Shown here: positions 9,577-20,433 of the stretch, piece by piece
Layout: every line of letters starts with the position of its first letter
Numbering within the stretch: position 1 is the first letter of the stretch
From: Siphonodentalium dalli
Lineage: Eukaryota > Mollusca > Scaphopoda > Gadilida > Siphonodentaliidae
Reading direction: 5' to 3'
NCBI GenBank assembly: GCA_032622095.1
Contig: CP136069.1
Span: 37,980,194-38,044,193, forward strand
Length of the DNA: 64,000 nt
Notes under the pieces: generated by a model
What the model saw: the letters and a program-made list of their open reading frames with translations, nothing else
What the model was told of the DNA's origin: nothing
Database searches by the model: none
Program-made: the position numbers and the translations under genes

Positions 9577-11205
9577 ATGGCTAGTGAAATCAAAAGGGAT
9601 TTTACGGCTGTTTTTGATTCGAGACAATGCAGGCGGATTACCGGCGAGGATGTGCTTCGGGCCGCTGAAAAATAGTGGCCGGAGATCAAATACGAGCCGT
9701 TCAAATCACCAGGGACAAATGTTTCATAACTGTAAGTAGTAATGACTTGAAAACGGAATTAATTCTGAAGGGCCTGAGACTATTTGGCACAAGAATAAGA
9801 CCAACAGACGCGGAAAACAACAGTACAGTTGTGACCGTAAAAGACGCACCCTACCAAATGTTAGACAAAGACTTCCTGGATAGCCTGTCGTCATATGGGG
9901 ATGTCCTTGCAAATACCATGAAAAGGATGACATTCAGGGACAGAACAGTTGAAAATGGGACTAGGGTTGTACATATAAAACATTGCAAGGAAATTCCTAA
10001 TGTTATTGTTGTTAATGACCTTGAACTTCGAGTATTCTCTGATATGACAAAGATTGACTGTACTCATTGTTCGAACTCACACTTGCAAAGTGAGATATGT
10101 GACGAGAGCAGATTGGCTAATCACTTTTGTGGCAACTGTCTGGCTAGTGGTGATCACTATTCGCATGAATGCAAAGAACCCGATAGATGCCGAATCTGTC
10201 GAAATTCTGGACACAAATCTAACATGTGTCTAATGCGTGAGCGTCCAAATCAATATTTCCCTGGAAATGAACCGTTTGGCAGCCAAGGACAACACAACTC
10301 ACGCCCACCCAGTGCAAACTACGGACCATCTTCTGATTACGTAAACGAGCAGTATACTGACAGAAGCAGAAAAGAGCCACTCCCACGTGAAGATTACGCA
10401 CCGCCACCTCACAATTACCAACCAGGGTACACGCAGTTCGGTGATTACCAGCAACGCCCACAAAGTGCCAATTACACGCCGGTAACCAATCGTCGAGAAC
10501 CTATATATCCGAGAAATCAGTCAACGGAGATTATCGGTGAAGATCCGGCGAGTCAGACACCCATAACGGATACCAAGCACAACATAGACGCACTAGTCAC
10601 CGGTGCAAGTAACTGCAGAGATGTACATGTCGACAAACCTAACTTGAATGCCCGTGTTGTTTCGCAGTCAGGTGCCTCATATGAGTCCGTGGACAAACTC
10701 ATCGGTAAAGCTAAAAGCTTCAGTGATGTGAACCCAGAGGAAATATTGTCGCCCGTTGTTCACCTCGGTACAAACGACATCACGCACCACAGAGGCGATA
10801 CAAAGCGAATAACATTCTGGTTCAATAAAGCCCAGGACAAACTTGAGAAAATATTCCCAAATGCGGAAGTCAATATCTGCAGTATCCAAAATTCCAAAGA
10901 AATTAGCGGGTGTCAAAAACCATACCTACAATATGGCAGCAGCAGTATTAAATGAGTATATGAACACTCACTGTGACAACACTGATAGATACTTTTACAC
11001 ATATACCGACTGTTTATTCTTAAAAGACGGTAATATTGTAAAATCTATGTACAAAGATGAGACCGATGGTGTACACCTGAGTGCGAAAGGGCTGGAAAGA
11101 CTTTCTAATGTTCTAAATTCTACCTTGCCAAGCACAGAAAGCTCTGCAGGCGACATTTCAAAGGCAGGAAAAAGGGGGCCTGATCATTTCACGCCACCGT
11201 CATAA
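9577..11205 (+). pseudogene. LINE ORF1: RNA-binding/zinc-knuckle protein with SGNH esterase domain, frameshifted
   Basis: ATG at 9,577 opens MASEIKRDFTAVF; an A-run at 9,668-9,672 has apparently lost one base, and the frame continues from about 9,672. An RRM-like N-terminal region is followed by zinc knuckles: CTHC-x-HLQSEIC (~10,060), CGNC...HYSHEC (~10,138) and a perfect CX2CX4HX4C (CRICRNSGHKSNMC, ~10,187). A Gln/Pro/Tyr-rich linker comes next. The C-terminal part is an SGNH/GDSL esterase: block I GASNCRDV (Asp of GDS replaced by Ala), block II VVSQSGAS, block III HLGTNDIT. After a second frameshift near 10,890 comes block V DGVHLSAKG. Such ORF1 proteins occur in CR1/L2-related LINEs and coat their own RNA. 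Two frameshifts and the block I change make it non-functional. Confidence 0.8.
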
Positions 11206-11250
11206 CAGAACAAAAATGTTAGAGTCACTTCATGATGTGAATTTATTCCT

Positions 11251-11700
11251 GTGTATGACTTTAACTTATCCAGGTGTCGGACACATATGTTGTCACCTGA
11301 ACCTTACTCTGATAACAATGCGACTTGCACGAATGCCCAACATACGCTAGATAACGAACAGTTAGTTGTCACACACTACGGTCACAATCATATGACAACA
11401 CCGCTCAATCAATTTGCGCCTGGTTATTACATTGTGCAATCTCAAAATCATACTGTTAATCAATTTAGTCTCAATCTTAGCCAGTGTAACGTGACCAACG
11501 AGCAGAGTCACTCATCAGTTGATTCACAAATGATTATCACAAATGTGACCGAGCAATCCGAAGACAATAGTCCCGTTACACACGACAAATATGAGTGTTC
11601 ATTTCGGCCGACCGGTGACCTTATTGAAAATCACCCATGCACCGAATATTCTACGAGCTGTTCACATAAGCTACCACCAACTCAAGTTAACAGTAGCTAA
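11251..11700 (+). pseudogene. open stretch after LINE ORF1, possible ORF2 N-terminus
   Basis: A 149-codon open frame rich in Asn, Ser, Thr, His and Gln. It begins in the same frame as the ORF1 tail just after its stop. The first ATG is at about 11,287. It has no recognised domain and no endonuclease motif before its stop. Its place fits a low-complexity ORF2 leader before the endonuclease domain. Equally it could be chance open 3' sequence. Confidence 0.35.
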
Positions 11701-11974
11701 CAAGTTAACAAGTAACTAGCTGTGACTGTTACTGAGCATATCGTTGTAATAGTTGTGCATGTATCCGGATGTGATGCGCACCCACTACTAGTATATATGA
11801 ATCAAGAAATGAAGTGCACATGTCACATATAAGTGACTGGGCAATTTCACACCTGTGACTGGACAATTTCAGACCAAAACAACTATGCCAATTAAAATGT
11901 TTTACTTTTATATAAATTTTAGTGATATCGGTAACTGTGTTCCTTTGTTCTTCTGTCTTAAATTGAGAGGCCCA
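11701..11974. other. non-coding gap between the two facing LINEs
   Basis: AT-rich, with two partial repeats of 'GTGACTGGGCAATTTCA' near 11,835-11,870. There is no clear poly(A) signal or tail for the plus-strand LINE. Confidence 0.4.
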
Positions 11975-14900
11975 CTTTAAACATATTTTATTGTGAATTA
12001 TTCAATTTACAAAGGGATTGGGGTACAAGTTACAGAAACTTACAAGACACCCCTCTCCCGATACAAAGTTGAAATTACAGTATTTGTTTACAAGATGACA
12101 GAGTGTTTACAATTGTGGTGTAATACATAGAGTAACTGAAAATAAAGAAGATAAAGGTTATAATGGTAAGAGTGTGGACTGAGTGTGTTAATTGTCAACC
12201 GTCTCCCTGGATACACATGAAATGAGGACGGGCCAGGACGTCTATTTGTTTTACTTAATATGTTAATTTATATATCTGATGGTATATTTTCGGGCGATTA
12301 ATCTTGTTTAAAGCGTGTTGTCGCAGCTATGAATGACTGAACAATGCGAAATAATTTTATGTTTCTTTGAAAGGTTTCGTCAGGAATTCCCCTTAGCAGT
12401 TGGTTCCAGTTTGATATTCGGAAATTATGTTTCTCCAGTTTACAGTAAAGTACATGTCTCTGTTCGTCATATAATGGACAGAAAAGAAAGAAGTGCATGC
12501 CACTTTCGTATGCGTATCCACACTGACAATCTGGACTATCGGCAATATAGTTTTCGTGCATGTCTAGTCGAAGATCGCTACATGAGTTACGTATCCTACA
12601 GTGTAGAATATTACTTTTCCGGTTTCCTGATTCAAAGTATTTGGGTGGTTTCGTGACTGGGTCAACAATATTTAAGTTTTCTTTGAAATCTTGCAGATTT
12701 TCAGCTGCAGTTACATACTTAGGGAGTTTGTTCCACTCGGTCACGGTCGAGGGAAGGAAGGATTTTTTATAGTGTTCTGTAGAACAATAATATGAGTAGA
12801 ACCTATCCGGGCATCGCATGGCATACCTTGACATCTGGTATGAACGTGGCGGTAATAAACCAGTAAGGTAGTCTGGGGCTTTATTATTTATGATTTTAAA
12901 TAGCATTTGTAATTTATGTTTCTCTCTGCGGTTTTTTAGTGTAGGCCAGCCTGCTTCACACAGGACGGAACTATTTGAGCATGAACGTGTGAGACCAGTT
13001 ACAATTCTGGCGGCATCGATGTGAATTCGGTCCAGTTTCTTCAGAAGATAATCAGGGGCGTTTTCCCATACGACATCAGTGTAATCTAATATTGGTAGAA
13101 TATAGGCCTTGTATAGTTTATCAAGTGTTCTTCTGTCTAGCTTATATTTATATTTTCTAAGGATTGACAGCCGAGGAGTAACTCTTGTGGCGATAGACTC
13201 GATGTGCTTGTTCCAGTTTAAATTGCTTTGAATTTCAAGACCGAGATGTTTATGCGACTCGATGAGTTCCACTTTTTTGTTTTGAAAAAGGACATTTAAG
13301 GGCACATTATTGGGGGTCAGAGAGAACAGTATTGCTTTCGTTTTAATCGGATTGAAATTTACAAGCCATTTACGCGCCCATTCATCAATCTTAATTAGGT
13401 CTTCATTTATATTTCTTTCTAACAAATCAATATCATAGTGCATTGCCGTGAGGCCAATATCATCAGCATACATTCTAGTGTCTGAGTTTAAATTTTCGGG
13501 TAGGTCGTTTATGTATACGAGGAATAGGAAGGGGCCGAGTATTGAGCCTTGATGGACTCCAGCTGGGATAACTCTAAAGTTTGAACAGGAGTCATTTATG
13601 AGAACTCTTTGTTTTCTATTAGTGAGGTAGTCTTCTATCCAGTTTAAAAGCGGTCCGGAAATACCATATTGTTTCAACTTATAAATCAGTCCCCTATGCC
13701 AGACTCTTTCAAAGGCCTTTGATATATCACAGAATACAGAGCACGTGTAGAGGCCTTTATCTAGGGTCTGGCAGAGGTTGTGATATAAGTCTGTTAACTG
13801 AAAAGTCGTGCTATGTCCAGGCATAAAGCCAGATTGATTGCTGTATAGTAATTTATTGTTTTGAAAGAATTCCATGAGATGTTGGATAATTATTTTCTCA
13901 AATATTTTACTAAGACTTGGGAGGAGAGATATTGGACGGTAATTTGTACATTCGGCAGGATCATCTTTTTTAAATATGGGAATCACATTGGCTTTTTTCC
14001 AATCAGATGGGAATTTCCCTTTTTGTAATGATTTTTTAAAGATAATTTCTAACGGGACTGCGATCGATTTGGCTGTTTCTTGAAGCATTTTAGGACTGAT
14101 TCCATCAAAACCATGGGCCTTATTAACTTTAAGGTCTTTAATAGCTTTAATTATATTTTCACGAGTGAAAGGGACATCAGAGAGTGTGTTGTTACATCTA
14201 CTGGGTATAGTTGGAATTTGATGGTCGCGGTCGGCTATCGTTGAGTTTAAAATAAAAGCCTCATTTAAGCAGTTTGCCTTTTCGTTGTCATTTGTTACAT
14301 ATGTTTTTCCATCTGACGAGACATCGCCATGTGGACTATATAGTGGTGGAATACTTGTAACTTTCTTTTTATTTAATAAATAATTTATTGTTTGCCAAAA
14401 TGGCGAGGGGAGGGTGATTCATTTACTCTATCTTCGAGTTTTGTTTCGAATTCCATCTTTGCATATTTCTTCATGTTATTGACTTTATTTCTAGTATCTT
14501 TGTATTTCCTCCACGCTTCTACTGAATTTCTTCTAAGAGCAATTTTTCTCAATCTGTCACGGTGTCTTATCTCTCTTCTGATATCGGAATTAAACCAAAA
14601 TTTGTCCTTTGTGCGTATTGTAACCGTTACTCGGGGGATGGTTTCTTCCATTATGCTGAGGAAATGTTTACCGAAAAGGGTGACAGTCGTGTCAATATTA
14701 TCTATTGGATTTAAGTTTAATTCCCAATCTATGGCATCTATCATAGATCTGGCCCTTACATAATCTCCAAATTTATACTTCCAAATAGTTCTTTTGAAAG
14801 AGACGGTATCATGTTTTTCGAAAAATAATGTCGCATAAACTCCATAGTGGTCTGAAAGTCCTAGGTTGAGTGTATCGGCATCATGTACATGTATGGTCTT

Positions 14901-15650
14901 ACTCACAATTATGGGATCTAAAAGGGTTTGTGAAGTGGGTGTTACTCTTGTTGGGTTTTTAATTACATTATCGAATTCATAATGGCTGACTATTTCGCTG
15001 AGTTTCGAATGAGGATCAAGTAGATTAGAGTTAAAGTCACACAGTAAAATTAAATTTTCCGTCATTTTCATAGCCTCATCTATCGATTCTTCAAGTCGGT
15101 CCCAGTAATCAATGTGACAAAACTGTTCGGATCTATATGATAGCGCCAAAAGAAAGCGCTTTGATTTATTTACCACCTCAAACCAGACGATAGAAGAGTC
15201 AAATTCAAGTTCGGTTCTCCGTTATACACTAGGTGTTCAGCAAAATAAATGCAAACACCCCCGCCATCTGAATTTCGGTCTGATCTAAATGGGGAGCTGA
15301 AATGTTCAATTAATAGTTTTTCTGTAGAATAAGATTGGTCGAGGTGGGTTTCGGTGAAACATAGGATGTCATACTCGTTTATGGAGTCAACTAATTTTTC
15401 TAGCTTATTTCTGATGCTACGAATATTATATTGAAAAATGGTTATTTCCTTTGTTGTGTTGGTCTGAGGGGGTCCTGGATTACTGTGAACTGATCCCGTA
15501 TTGAGAGGCCCGATTCGTATGATTCAGATTGGTCGAAATTACTATTACTCGTACTTGAAAAGCTCGCATGAAATAACAGTATAGTACCGGTATAACGAGA
15601 ATATGAATGCGATATTATCCACAAAACTTGTTGTTTGAGCTCAGCGTGTG
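11975..15650 (-). mobile_element. non-LTR retrotransposon, minus strand (Jockey/CR1-group), 5'-truncated
   Basis: It contains an endonuclease-reverse transcriptase ORF2 (15,624-12,298) and a 3' UTR with AATAAA on the minus strand at about 11,991-11,986. No ORF1 precedes it; the left-over 5' end near 15,650 abuts a small TIR element. The element points toward the plus-strand ORF1 fragment, so the two LINEs are in convergent orientation and are separate insertions. Twin priming would place an inverted segment on the 5' side, not here beyond the 3' end. Confidence 0.85.
12298..15624 (-). pseudogene. LINE ORF2: AP endonuclease + reverse transcriptase, three frameshifts
   Basis: The endonuclease starts near 15,440 (IFQYNIRSIRNKL, then CFTETHLDQ, then RSDRNSDGGGVCIYF) and continues with CDFNSNLL and the catalytic LSDHYGVYATL. 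The reverse transcriptase follows: YRPISLLPSLSKIFEK, motif A CDISKAFERVW, motif B GVHQGSILGPFLFLVYIND, motif C MYADDIG. The tail has a C-x-C...H...C knuckle (CQCGYAYESGMHFFLFC). One-base frameshifts are evident near 15,445, 15,222 (TATAACGG probably lost an A) and 14,410. The largest open part is 14,400-12,298, with its first ATG at 14,088 inside the domain. The protein would nick target DNA and reverse-transcribe the LINE RNA; this copy is dead but young, with otherwise intact motifs. Confidence 0.92.
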
Positions 15651-15657
15651 TTTATAT

Positions 15658-15905
15658 ACCAGTACAGCACATAAAGAGTGTACGATAAGCAAAACACTCA
15701 ACACCGTGGCAATTTTTTTTGGGAGAGTGATTCACTGTGACCCATTCAACACCAAAATCTTGTGGCGAGGATTAGTGAGCGCTATAACGGTATGTTGCAA
15801 ACAACATGGTGTTAGTTTTAATTAACCAAAGTTCATTAGTGGGGTCTTCCCATTGTTGAGTATTTTGCTTATCGCACACTATTTACGTACTGTGCTACAG
15901 GTTCT
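15658..15905. mobile_element. small TIR element (~250 bp), MITE-like
   Basis: AGTGTACGATAAGCAAAACA near 15,678 is mirrored by TATTTTGCTTATCGCACACT near 15,863-15,882. Weaker pairing continues outward (CAGTAC...GTACTG). The interior is non-coding. The target duplication is not resolved. It lies directly against the 5' end of the minus-strand LINE. Confidence 0.6.
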
Positions 15906-16119
15906 GTAAAAAAAATGGGTTTGTTTACATAACACAATGTACACACTTGACAGTTTCGTACTATTTATGCGCTATTTATGATGGGTATATAGAAGGTATG
16001 AGTGAGTGAACCACAAATTGGTCTATAATAGCCAGATTGAGCTAACAGCCGAAAATAGACCGATCAGTATTCATGGCACAGTACCCACTGTTGTAAGAGA
16101 TGGGACTCTAAATTTATTG

Positions 16120-17690
16120 ACTATTGAAATTATGTTTGTTTGAATATTTGTATATGTTTATTTTGAATATTCTCAGTTTGCGATTTATCGTAATGATGTT
16201 TGAGATTTATAGGGAATGGTTTGCGATTTATCGCAAAGATGTTTGTGATTTATTGCAAAGTTGTTTTGGGTTTTATCGCAAATGTTTGCCCCCCTTATCC
16301 CATATGCATGCTGGTTGTGAAAAACCGACTGGCCTATTTTAGCCCGACCAGGTTGTTCACCAGACCTGTTTAAGATGTCTGATTTATATAAATGTTTACT
16401 TTAAAGACACGGTTGGCCTTGGCGGTGGGTATCCTGTGAAAATATCTTCACCCATCAAAAACCGCCACAAACAGAGAGAACATCAAAATGTAGATAGACT
16501 TTGTCCGTATACAAATAAGAAATATCGCATAAACAGTATGTTATTGTCATATCTTTGACCATTGTTATGTAAACAAAAGCATAAAAAGTTACTTTTCTTG
16601 TGTTTGTTTATATTATGATGGTAAACATAAAGAGCGTTCTTTGTTGGTGAATACCTTATATGGAACTAATAAAGAGCATTTATGCCATTTGTGTGTGATT
16701 AGCCAGTAGCATTGTGCTATCTTCTGTAACACAATCAGGCTCTTGCTTAGGTAAAATATAGTAGGTCTTTGTGATAACATGCTGTTTACGCGATGGACAT
16801 GGTATATATGAACGAAACTGTATGCGTTTTAATGTTTTTCTGTTTACGGTGTTTGGAACAAATATGAATATTTTCGACAATTAAGGCCGCACGTGCCTTT
16901 AATTACACACAAATTAAGAAATATGGCCAATTATTTCAGAAAAATTTACGTGCAGGGAACAGGTCAGGGAAATCCTGACCCAGACCTATTTATGATGTCT
17001 GATGTATAATGTTTACACATAAGCCCATTAGCACAAACGCATACAAATATATCCGCGATTAATCACAAACCTTTCTGACAAATCTCTAATATATTTACGA
17101 TAAATCGCAAGATATAGTCACCAAGTAATTTGAGAGTTATCGTAAAGATATTTGAGATTTATCGCAAAGGTGTTTGTGATTTATCGCAGTCGGTTTGCAA
17201 TTTATCGCAAAGGTTTGCTCCCCTTATCCCACTTGCATGCTGGTTGTGAAAGACCGATCGGTCTATTTTTGCCCGACCGCGCTATTATAGATCGATTGGT
17301 GGTTCACGCAGACCTGTTGAAGATGTCTGATTTATGTTTATACGGTTCAAGACCATTAGTGCCAACGCATAAAAATATATCTGCGATAAGTCACAAGCCA
17401 TTGAGATTAATCGCAAACATTTGTGATAAATTGAAACCTTTGCACTAAATGGTATATATTTATCGCAAAGTAGTTTGCAATTCGCAAATGTTTGCAATGT
17501 ATTTTTTTATTTATCGGGCTATGATAGATCGATTGGTGTTTCACCCAGACCTGTTTAAGATGTTTGATTTATAATGTTTACTTTAATATTATTACACACA
17601 AATTAAGAAATTTGGCTGATTATTTTAGACATTCAGACAAATTTTACTCCACGTGCAGGGAACAGCTCAGGGAAATCCCTAAATCGAGGT
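16120..17690. repeat. dispersed repeat family with TTTGCGATTTATCGCAAA motifs, three copies
   Basis: Three related stretches lie at 16,175-16,400 (continuing at 16,903-17,000), 17,085-17,340 and 17,460-17,690. Each has several GATTTATCGCAAAG-type repeats (self-complementary TTTGCGAT...ATCGCAAA), then TTATCCCA-(T/C)-(A/T)TGCATGCTGGTTGTG, then CAGACCTGTTTAAGATGTCTGATTT. The first copy is interrupted by the 494-bp TTAA element; the third is uninterrupted at the same point. No coding content is seen. Confidence 0.7.
16405..16898 (+). mobile_element. 494-bp TTAA-flanked MITE (T2/Kolobok-like), copy 1
   Basis: Flanked by TTAA at 16,401-16,404 and 16,899-16,902. Termini AGACACGGTTGGCCTT and, inverted, AGGCACGTGCGGCCTT agree at 12 of 16 positions. 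An uninterrupted paralogue of the host repeat at 17,548-17,640 shows a single TTAA at the same site, confirming the insertion and its 4-bp duplication. The element is non-coding and practically identical in length to copies 2 and 4. Confidence 0.92.
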
Positions 17691-17914
17691 ATTAAACCTT
17701 GAATTAAGTACAAAAACGTGATCAGGGTTCTATACAAATAAAATTAATAAAATTCGGATTAAACGAATTTGTAAATATGGATCAATACTAATACTGTACT
17801 TATATAGGAACAAGCCTATAGTAATATAGCGTACGTGCAATTGCTTTGAATTGGTGGTTGGCACGAGAGCTGAGTATATGGACAGAGAAAACCCCATATA
17901 TATATATGCATTAA

Positions 17915-18408
17915 AGGCACGTGCGGCCTTAATTGTCGAAAATATTCATATTTGTTCCAAACACCGTAAACAGAAAAACATTAAAACGCATACAGTTTCG
18001 TTCATATATACCATGTCCATCGCGTAAACAGCATGTTATCACAAAGACCTACTATATTTTACCTAAGCAAGAGCCTGATGGTGTTACAGAAGATAGCACA
18101 ATGCTACTGGCTAATCACACACAAATGGCATAAACGCTCTTTATTAGTTCCATATAAGGTATTCACCAACAAAGAACGCTCTTTATGTTTACCATCATAA
18201 TATAAACAAACACAAGAAAAGTAACTTTTTATGCTTTTGTTTACATAACAATGGTCAAAGATTTGACAATAACATACTGTTTATGCGATATTTCTTATTT
18301 GTATACGGACAAAGTCTATCTACATTTTGATGTTCTCTCTGTTTGTGGCGGTTTTTGACGGGTGAAGATATTTTCACAGGATACCCACCGCCAAGGCCAA
18401 CCGTGTCT
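17915..18408 (-). mobile_element. 494-bp TTAA-flanked MITE, copy 2
   Basis: Reverse orientation relative to copy 1, flanked by TTAA at 17,911-17,914 and 18,409-18,412. The right-hand TTAA is also the edge of the adjoining hairpin element (TTAACACTTTACCC), so the MITE seems to have used the TTAA created at that element's end. Copies 1 and 2 form an inverted pair about 1 kb apart. Confidence 0.9.
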
Positions 18409-18411
18409 TTA

Positions 18412-18797
18412 ACACTTTACCCAACAAACCGGCCAAATGAAGCTTCAACAGCCTAAAATATCTTCGGTATGTCTCAATAGAACCATACAAATATGGATAT
18501 CATTGGAACCGGCTCCTTGACCACATTGTGATAGTTACAGTTATGCCCTGTGCCAATGCATTCTCTTATATATGCGAGTCCACCATAGGTCGCCTCGCAT
18601 ATATAAGAGAATGCATTGGCCTAAAAAAAATATTTTTTTTTAACACTTTTTACCATTTTTTCTTACATTCTTTAACAATTTTATAATTTTTAATGTGTTA
18701 GGCCAATGCATTCTCTTATATATGCGAGGCGACCTATGGTCGACTCGCATATATAAGAGAATGCATTGGCACAGGGCCGTTCTGTTGGGTAAAGGGT
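18412..18797 (+). mobile_element. hairpin-bearing TA-flanked MITE, copy 2 (386 bp)
   Basis: The left end ACACTTTACCCAAC (one change from ACCCTTTACCCAAC) and the right end GTTGGGTAAAGGGT are followed by TA. Two near-palindromic hairpins (about 18,551-18,619 and 18,702-18,770) flank an A/T-rich spacer, as in copy 1. The left hairpin has GAGTCCACC / GGTCGCCTC at its tip, i.e. small loop-proximal changes. Confidence 0.88.
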
Positions 18798-18799
18798 TA

Positions 18800-19019
18800 A
18801 ATAGAATGAGCGTGATATGTGGCACACCGTCCACAAGTCTCTTTGAAAAGCCGACACAAATCATATCGGATTGATACACGGTGGAGAATCACGTGGTTTC
18901 GAGTTGATGAGTATCACGCAATCAAAATGGTCGTGGCGATCTAAAACGCGACCAGAAGCGAAGAAAAGGGTAATAAACTAAGATATGACATATCACATAT
19001 TATTTTGACAGCTACGATC
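18800..19019. other. short intronic stretch, nothing recognised
   Basis: AT-rich DNA between the hairpin element and a small foldback, with no coding signal. Confidence 0.4.
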
Positions 19020-19250
19020 AGATGCTATACTATTTTTCAAACAAGCTGATACCTCATCTATATCCAAATTCACTTTTTTTGCTCTAACATTCTGACCAAA
19101 GTTGCCAGTAGAAGGATTCTCCAAGATGTACATGGACTGGTGTATTCCACGCACATCCGACTGGCAACTTTGTCAGAATGTTATAGAAAACCACTAAGTA
19201 TTTTGGAACAAATAGGGTATCAACTTGTTTCAAAAAATAAACTAGCATAT
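19020..19250. repeat. small foldback element (~230 bp)
   Basis: CAAACAAGCTGATACC at 19,038 pairs with GGTATCAACTTGTTTC at 19,217-19,232. CATTCTGACCAAAGTTGCCAGT pairs with ACTGGCAACTTTGTCAGAATG across the centre. The arms are about 85 bp with some mismatches, and the ends (GATGCTATA / TAGCATATG) also pair weakly. Non-coding. Confidence 0.75.
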
Positions 19251-19279
19251 GTTTTGTGTCAGTTAACAGCATAATCTTA

Positions 19280-20420
19280 CAGTACCAGTCAGCAGAAGTG
19301 GTATATTGAGGCGCGCCTTTATTGCGATATTGAGCGCGCCTAATTCCGAAAAAAGCACGATTTTAGCGCAATATCAAAAATATGTCGCGCTTATTATTGC
19401 GATATTGAGCGCAACATATTGCGATATGAAGCGCGCAAAATTTCATACAGACCCGATAATGTTATATTTATATTAGATAAATACCACCTGATACAGACCA
19501 ATGTTACTCTGTAGTAATACAAAACTATTAGTTAAAATTCCTCAGTGATAAAGGGTATGTGGCATGCCACGCCAGCCGTTGAGGCATGCCAATATCCCAT
19601 AATATGTCAAATATAGCGAATTATCGAAATATGAAATACCACGAAAAAGCGAAATAGGAAAATACAGCGAAATTGCGGAATAAAAAATGCATCGAAATGA
19701 CGAAATAGCGCGAATTATGAAATAAGAAATTATTTTTATTAACTAAATAACGGAGATATTTGAAGAAGTGTTTTTGACGAAATAACGGGCATATTTGGAG
19801 AAGTTTTTTAAAGAGCGTACCCCAAACCTCCCCCAAGCCCACCCACCCAAGAGACGAATTTTACTTATATTTCACCACAGTTGATCTGTTGTGGTGTTGT
19901 TATTTCTAATACAAATCGCCGTTATTTCGTAAATATACATTCTTTATAGAGTTATTACCCTGTGGCAATGTTACGATTTTAGCTTGTCAAAGAACATGTG
20001 GCATGCCTCAACGGCTGGCGTGGCATGCTACATACCCTATATCACTGAGGAATTTTAACTAATAGTTTTGTATTACTACAGAGTAACATTGGTCTGTATC
20101 AGGTGATAAATACTGTGCATATAGTGTACGCATATAGTGTACATCTAGTTTTTTACAACTATAATTATATACAATTCTAAATCATTGTCTCTATTATTTA
20201 TGCAATAAACAATAGAGAAGAAGTAATAATTATCTTTAAATGTCACAATTTTGCGAGCAAGATGTAACAATATTAAGCGCAAAATATTGCGATATTAAGC
20301 GCAATCTATTGCAGTGATATCGCAAGCGGTGCGCTTATAAGCGTTTCCACTTGCAATATTATTGCGACATTGGGCGCGAAAATAGCACGCTTAATATACC
20401 ACTTCTTTTGACTGGTACTG
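19280..20420. mobile_element. Tc1/mariner-like foldback element, 1,141 bp
   Basis: Termini CAGTACCAGTCAGCAGAAGT and, inverted, CAGTACCAGTCAAAAGAAGT are flanked by TA (19,278-19,279; 20,421-20,422). CAGT-plus-TA ends are typical of Tc1 elements. A second, nested inverted repeat of about 130 bp lies inside (19,458-19,590 against 19,997-20,110, with GGCATGCC...GGCATGCC at its inner edge). Near both ends are repeated TTGCGATATTGAGCGC motifs, and in the middle GAAATA(G/C)CG-type low-complexity DNA. There is no transposase. Its right end lies 11 bp inside intron 1 from the NRF exon 1 donor. Confidence 0.85.
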
Positions 20421-20433
20421 TATCAGAAATTAC

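Larger units (their letters stand above)
9300..11970 (+). mobile_element. non-LTR retrotransposon fragment, plus strand (5' region and ORF1)
   Basis: The GC-moderate segment from about 9,300 (AAAATGGCCGCTCC) looks like a LINE 5' leader, followed by ORF1 (9,577-11,205) and a further open stretch to 11,700. No endonuclease or reverse transcriptase of the same orientation follows. The fragment stops at or before about 11,975, where the 3' end of a minus-strand LINE begins. It is either 3'-deleted or was interrupted by that insertion; no continuation is visible beyond 15.65 kb. Confidence 0.65.
9016..20433 (-). other. intron 1 of the NRF gene (11,418 bp), transposon-filled
   Basis: The interval runs from donor T|GTAATT after exon 1 (20,433) to acceptor TTCCAG before exon 2. 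Phase 1 is the same on both sides. It holds two facing LINE fragments, two copies of the 494-bp TTAA element, a hairpin element, two foldbacks, a small TIR element and a Tc1-like foldback, each listed separately. I saw no other host exon in it. Small ORFs at 9,303-9,040 lack a recognisable domain. Confidence 0.75.

Noticed and set aside
12333-12772. Plus-strand ORFs over the reverse transcriptase
   Set aside because: Shadows of the minus-strand LINE ORF2.
9300-15650. Single LINE inverted by twin priming
   Set aside because: Twin priming inverts the 5' part and leaves it on the 5' side; here the ORF1 segment lies beyond the 3' end of the minus-strand LINE.
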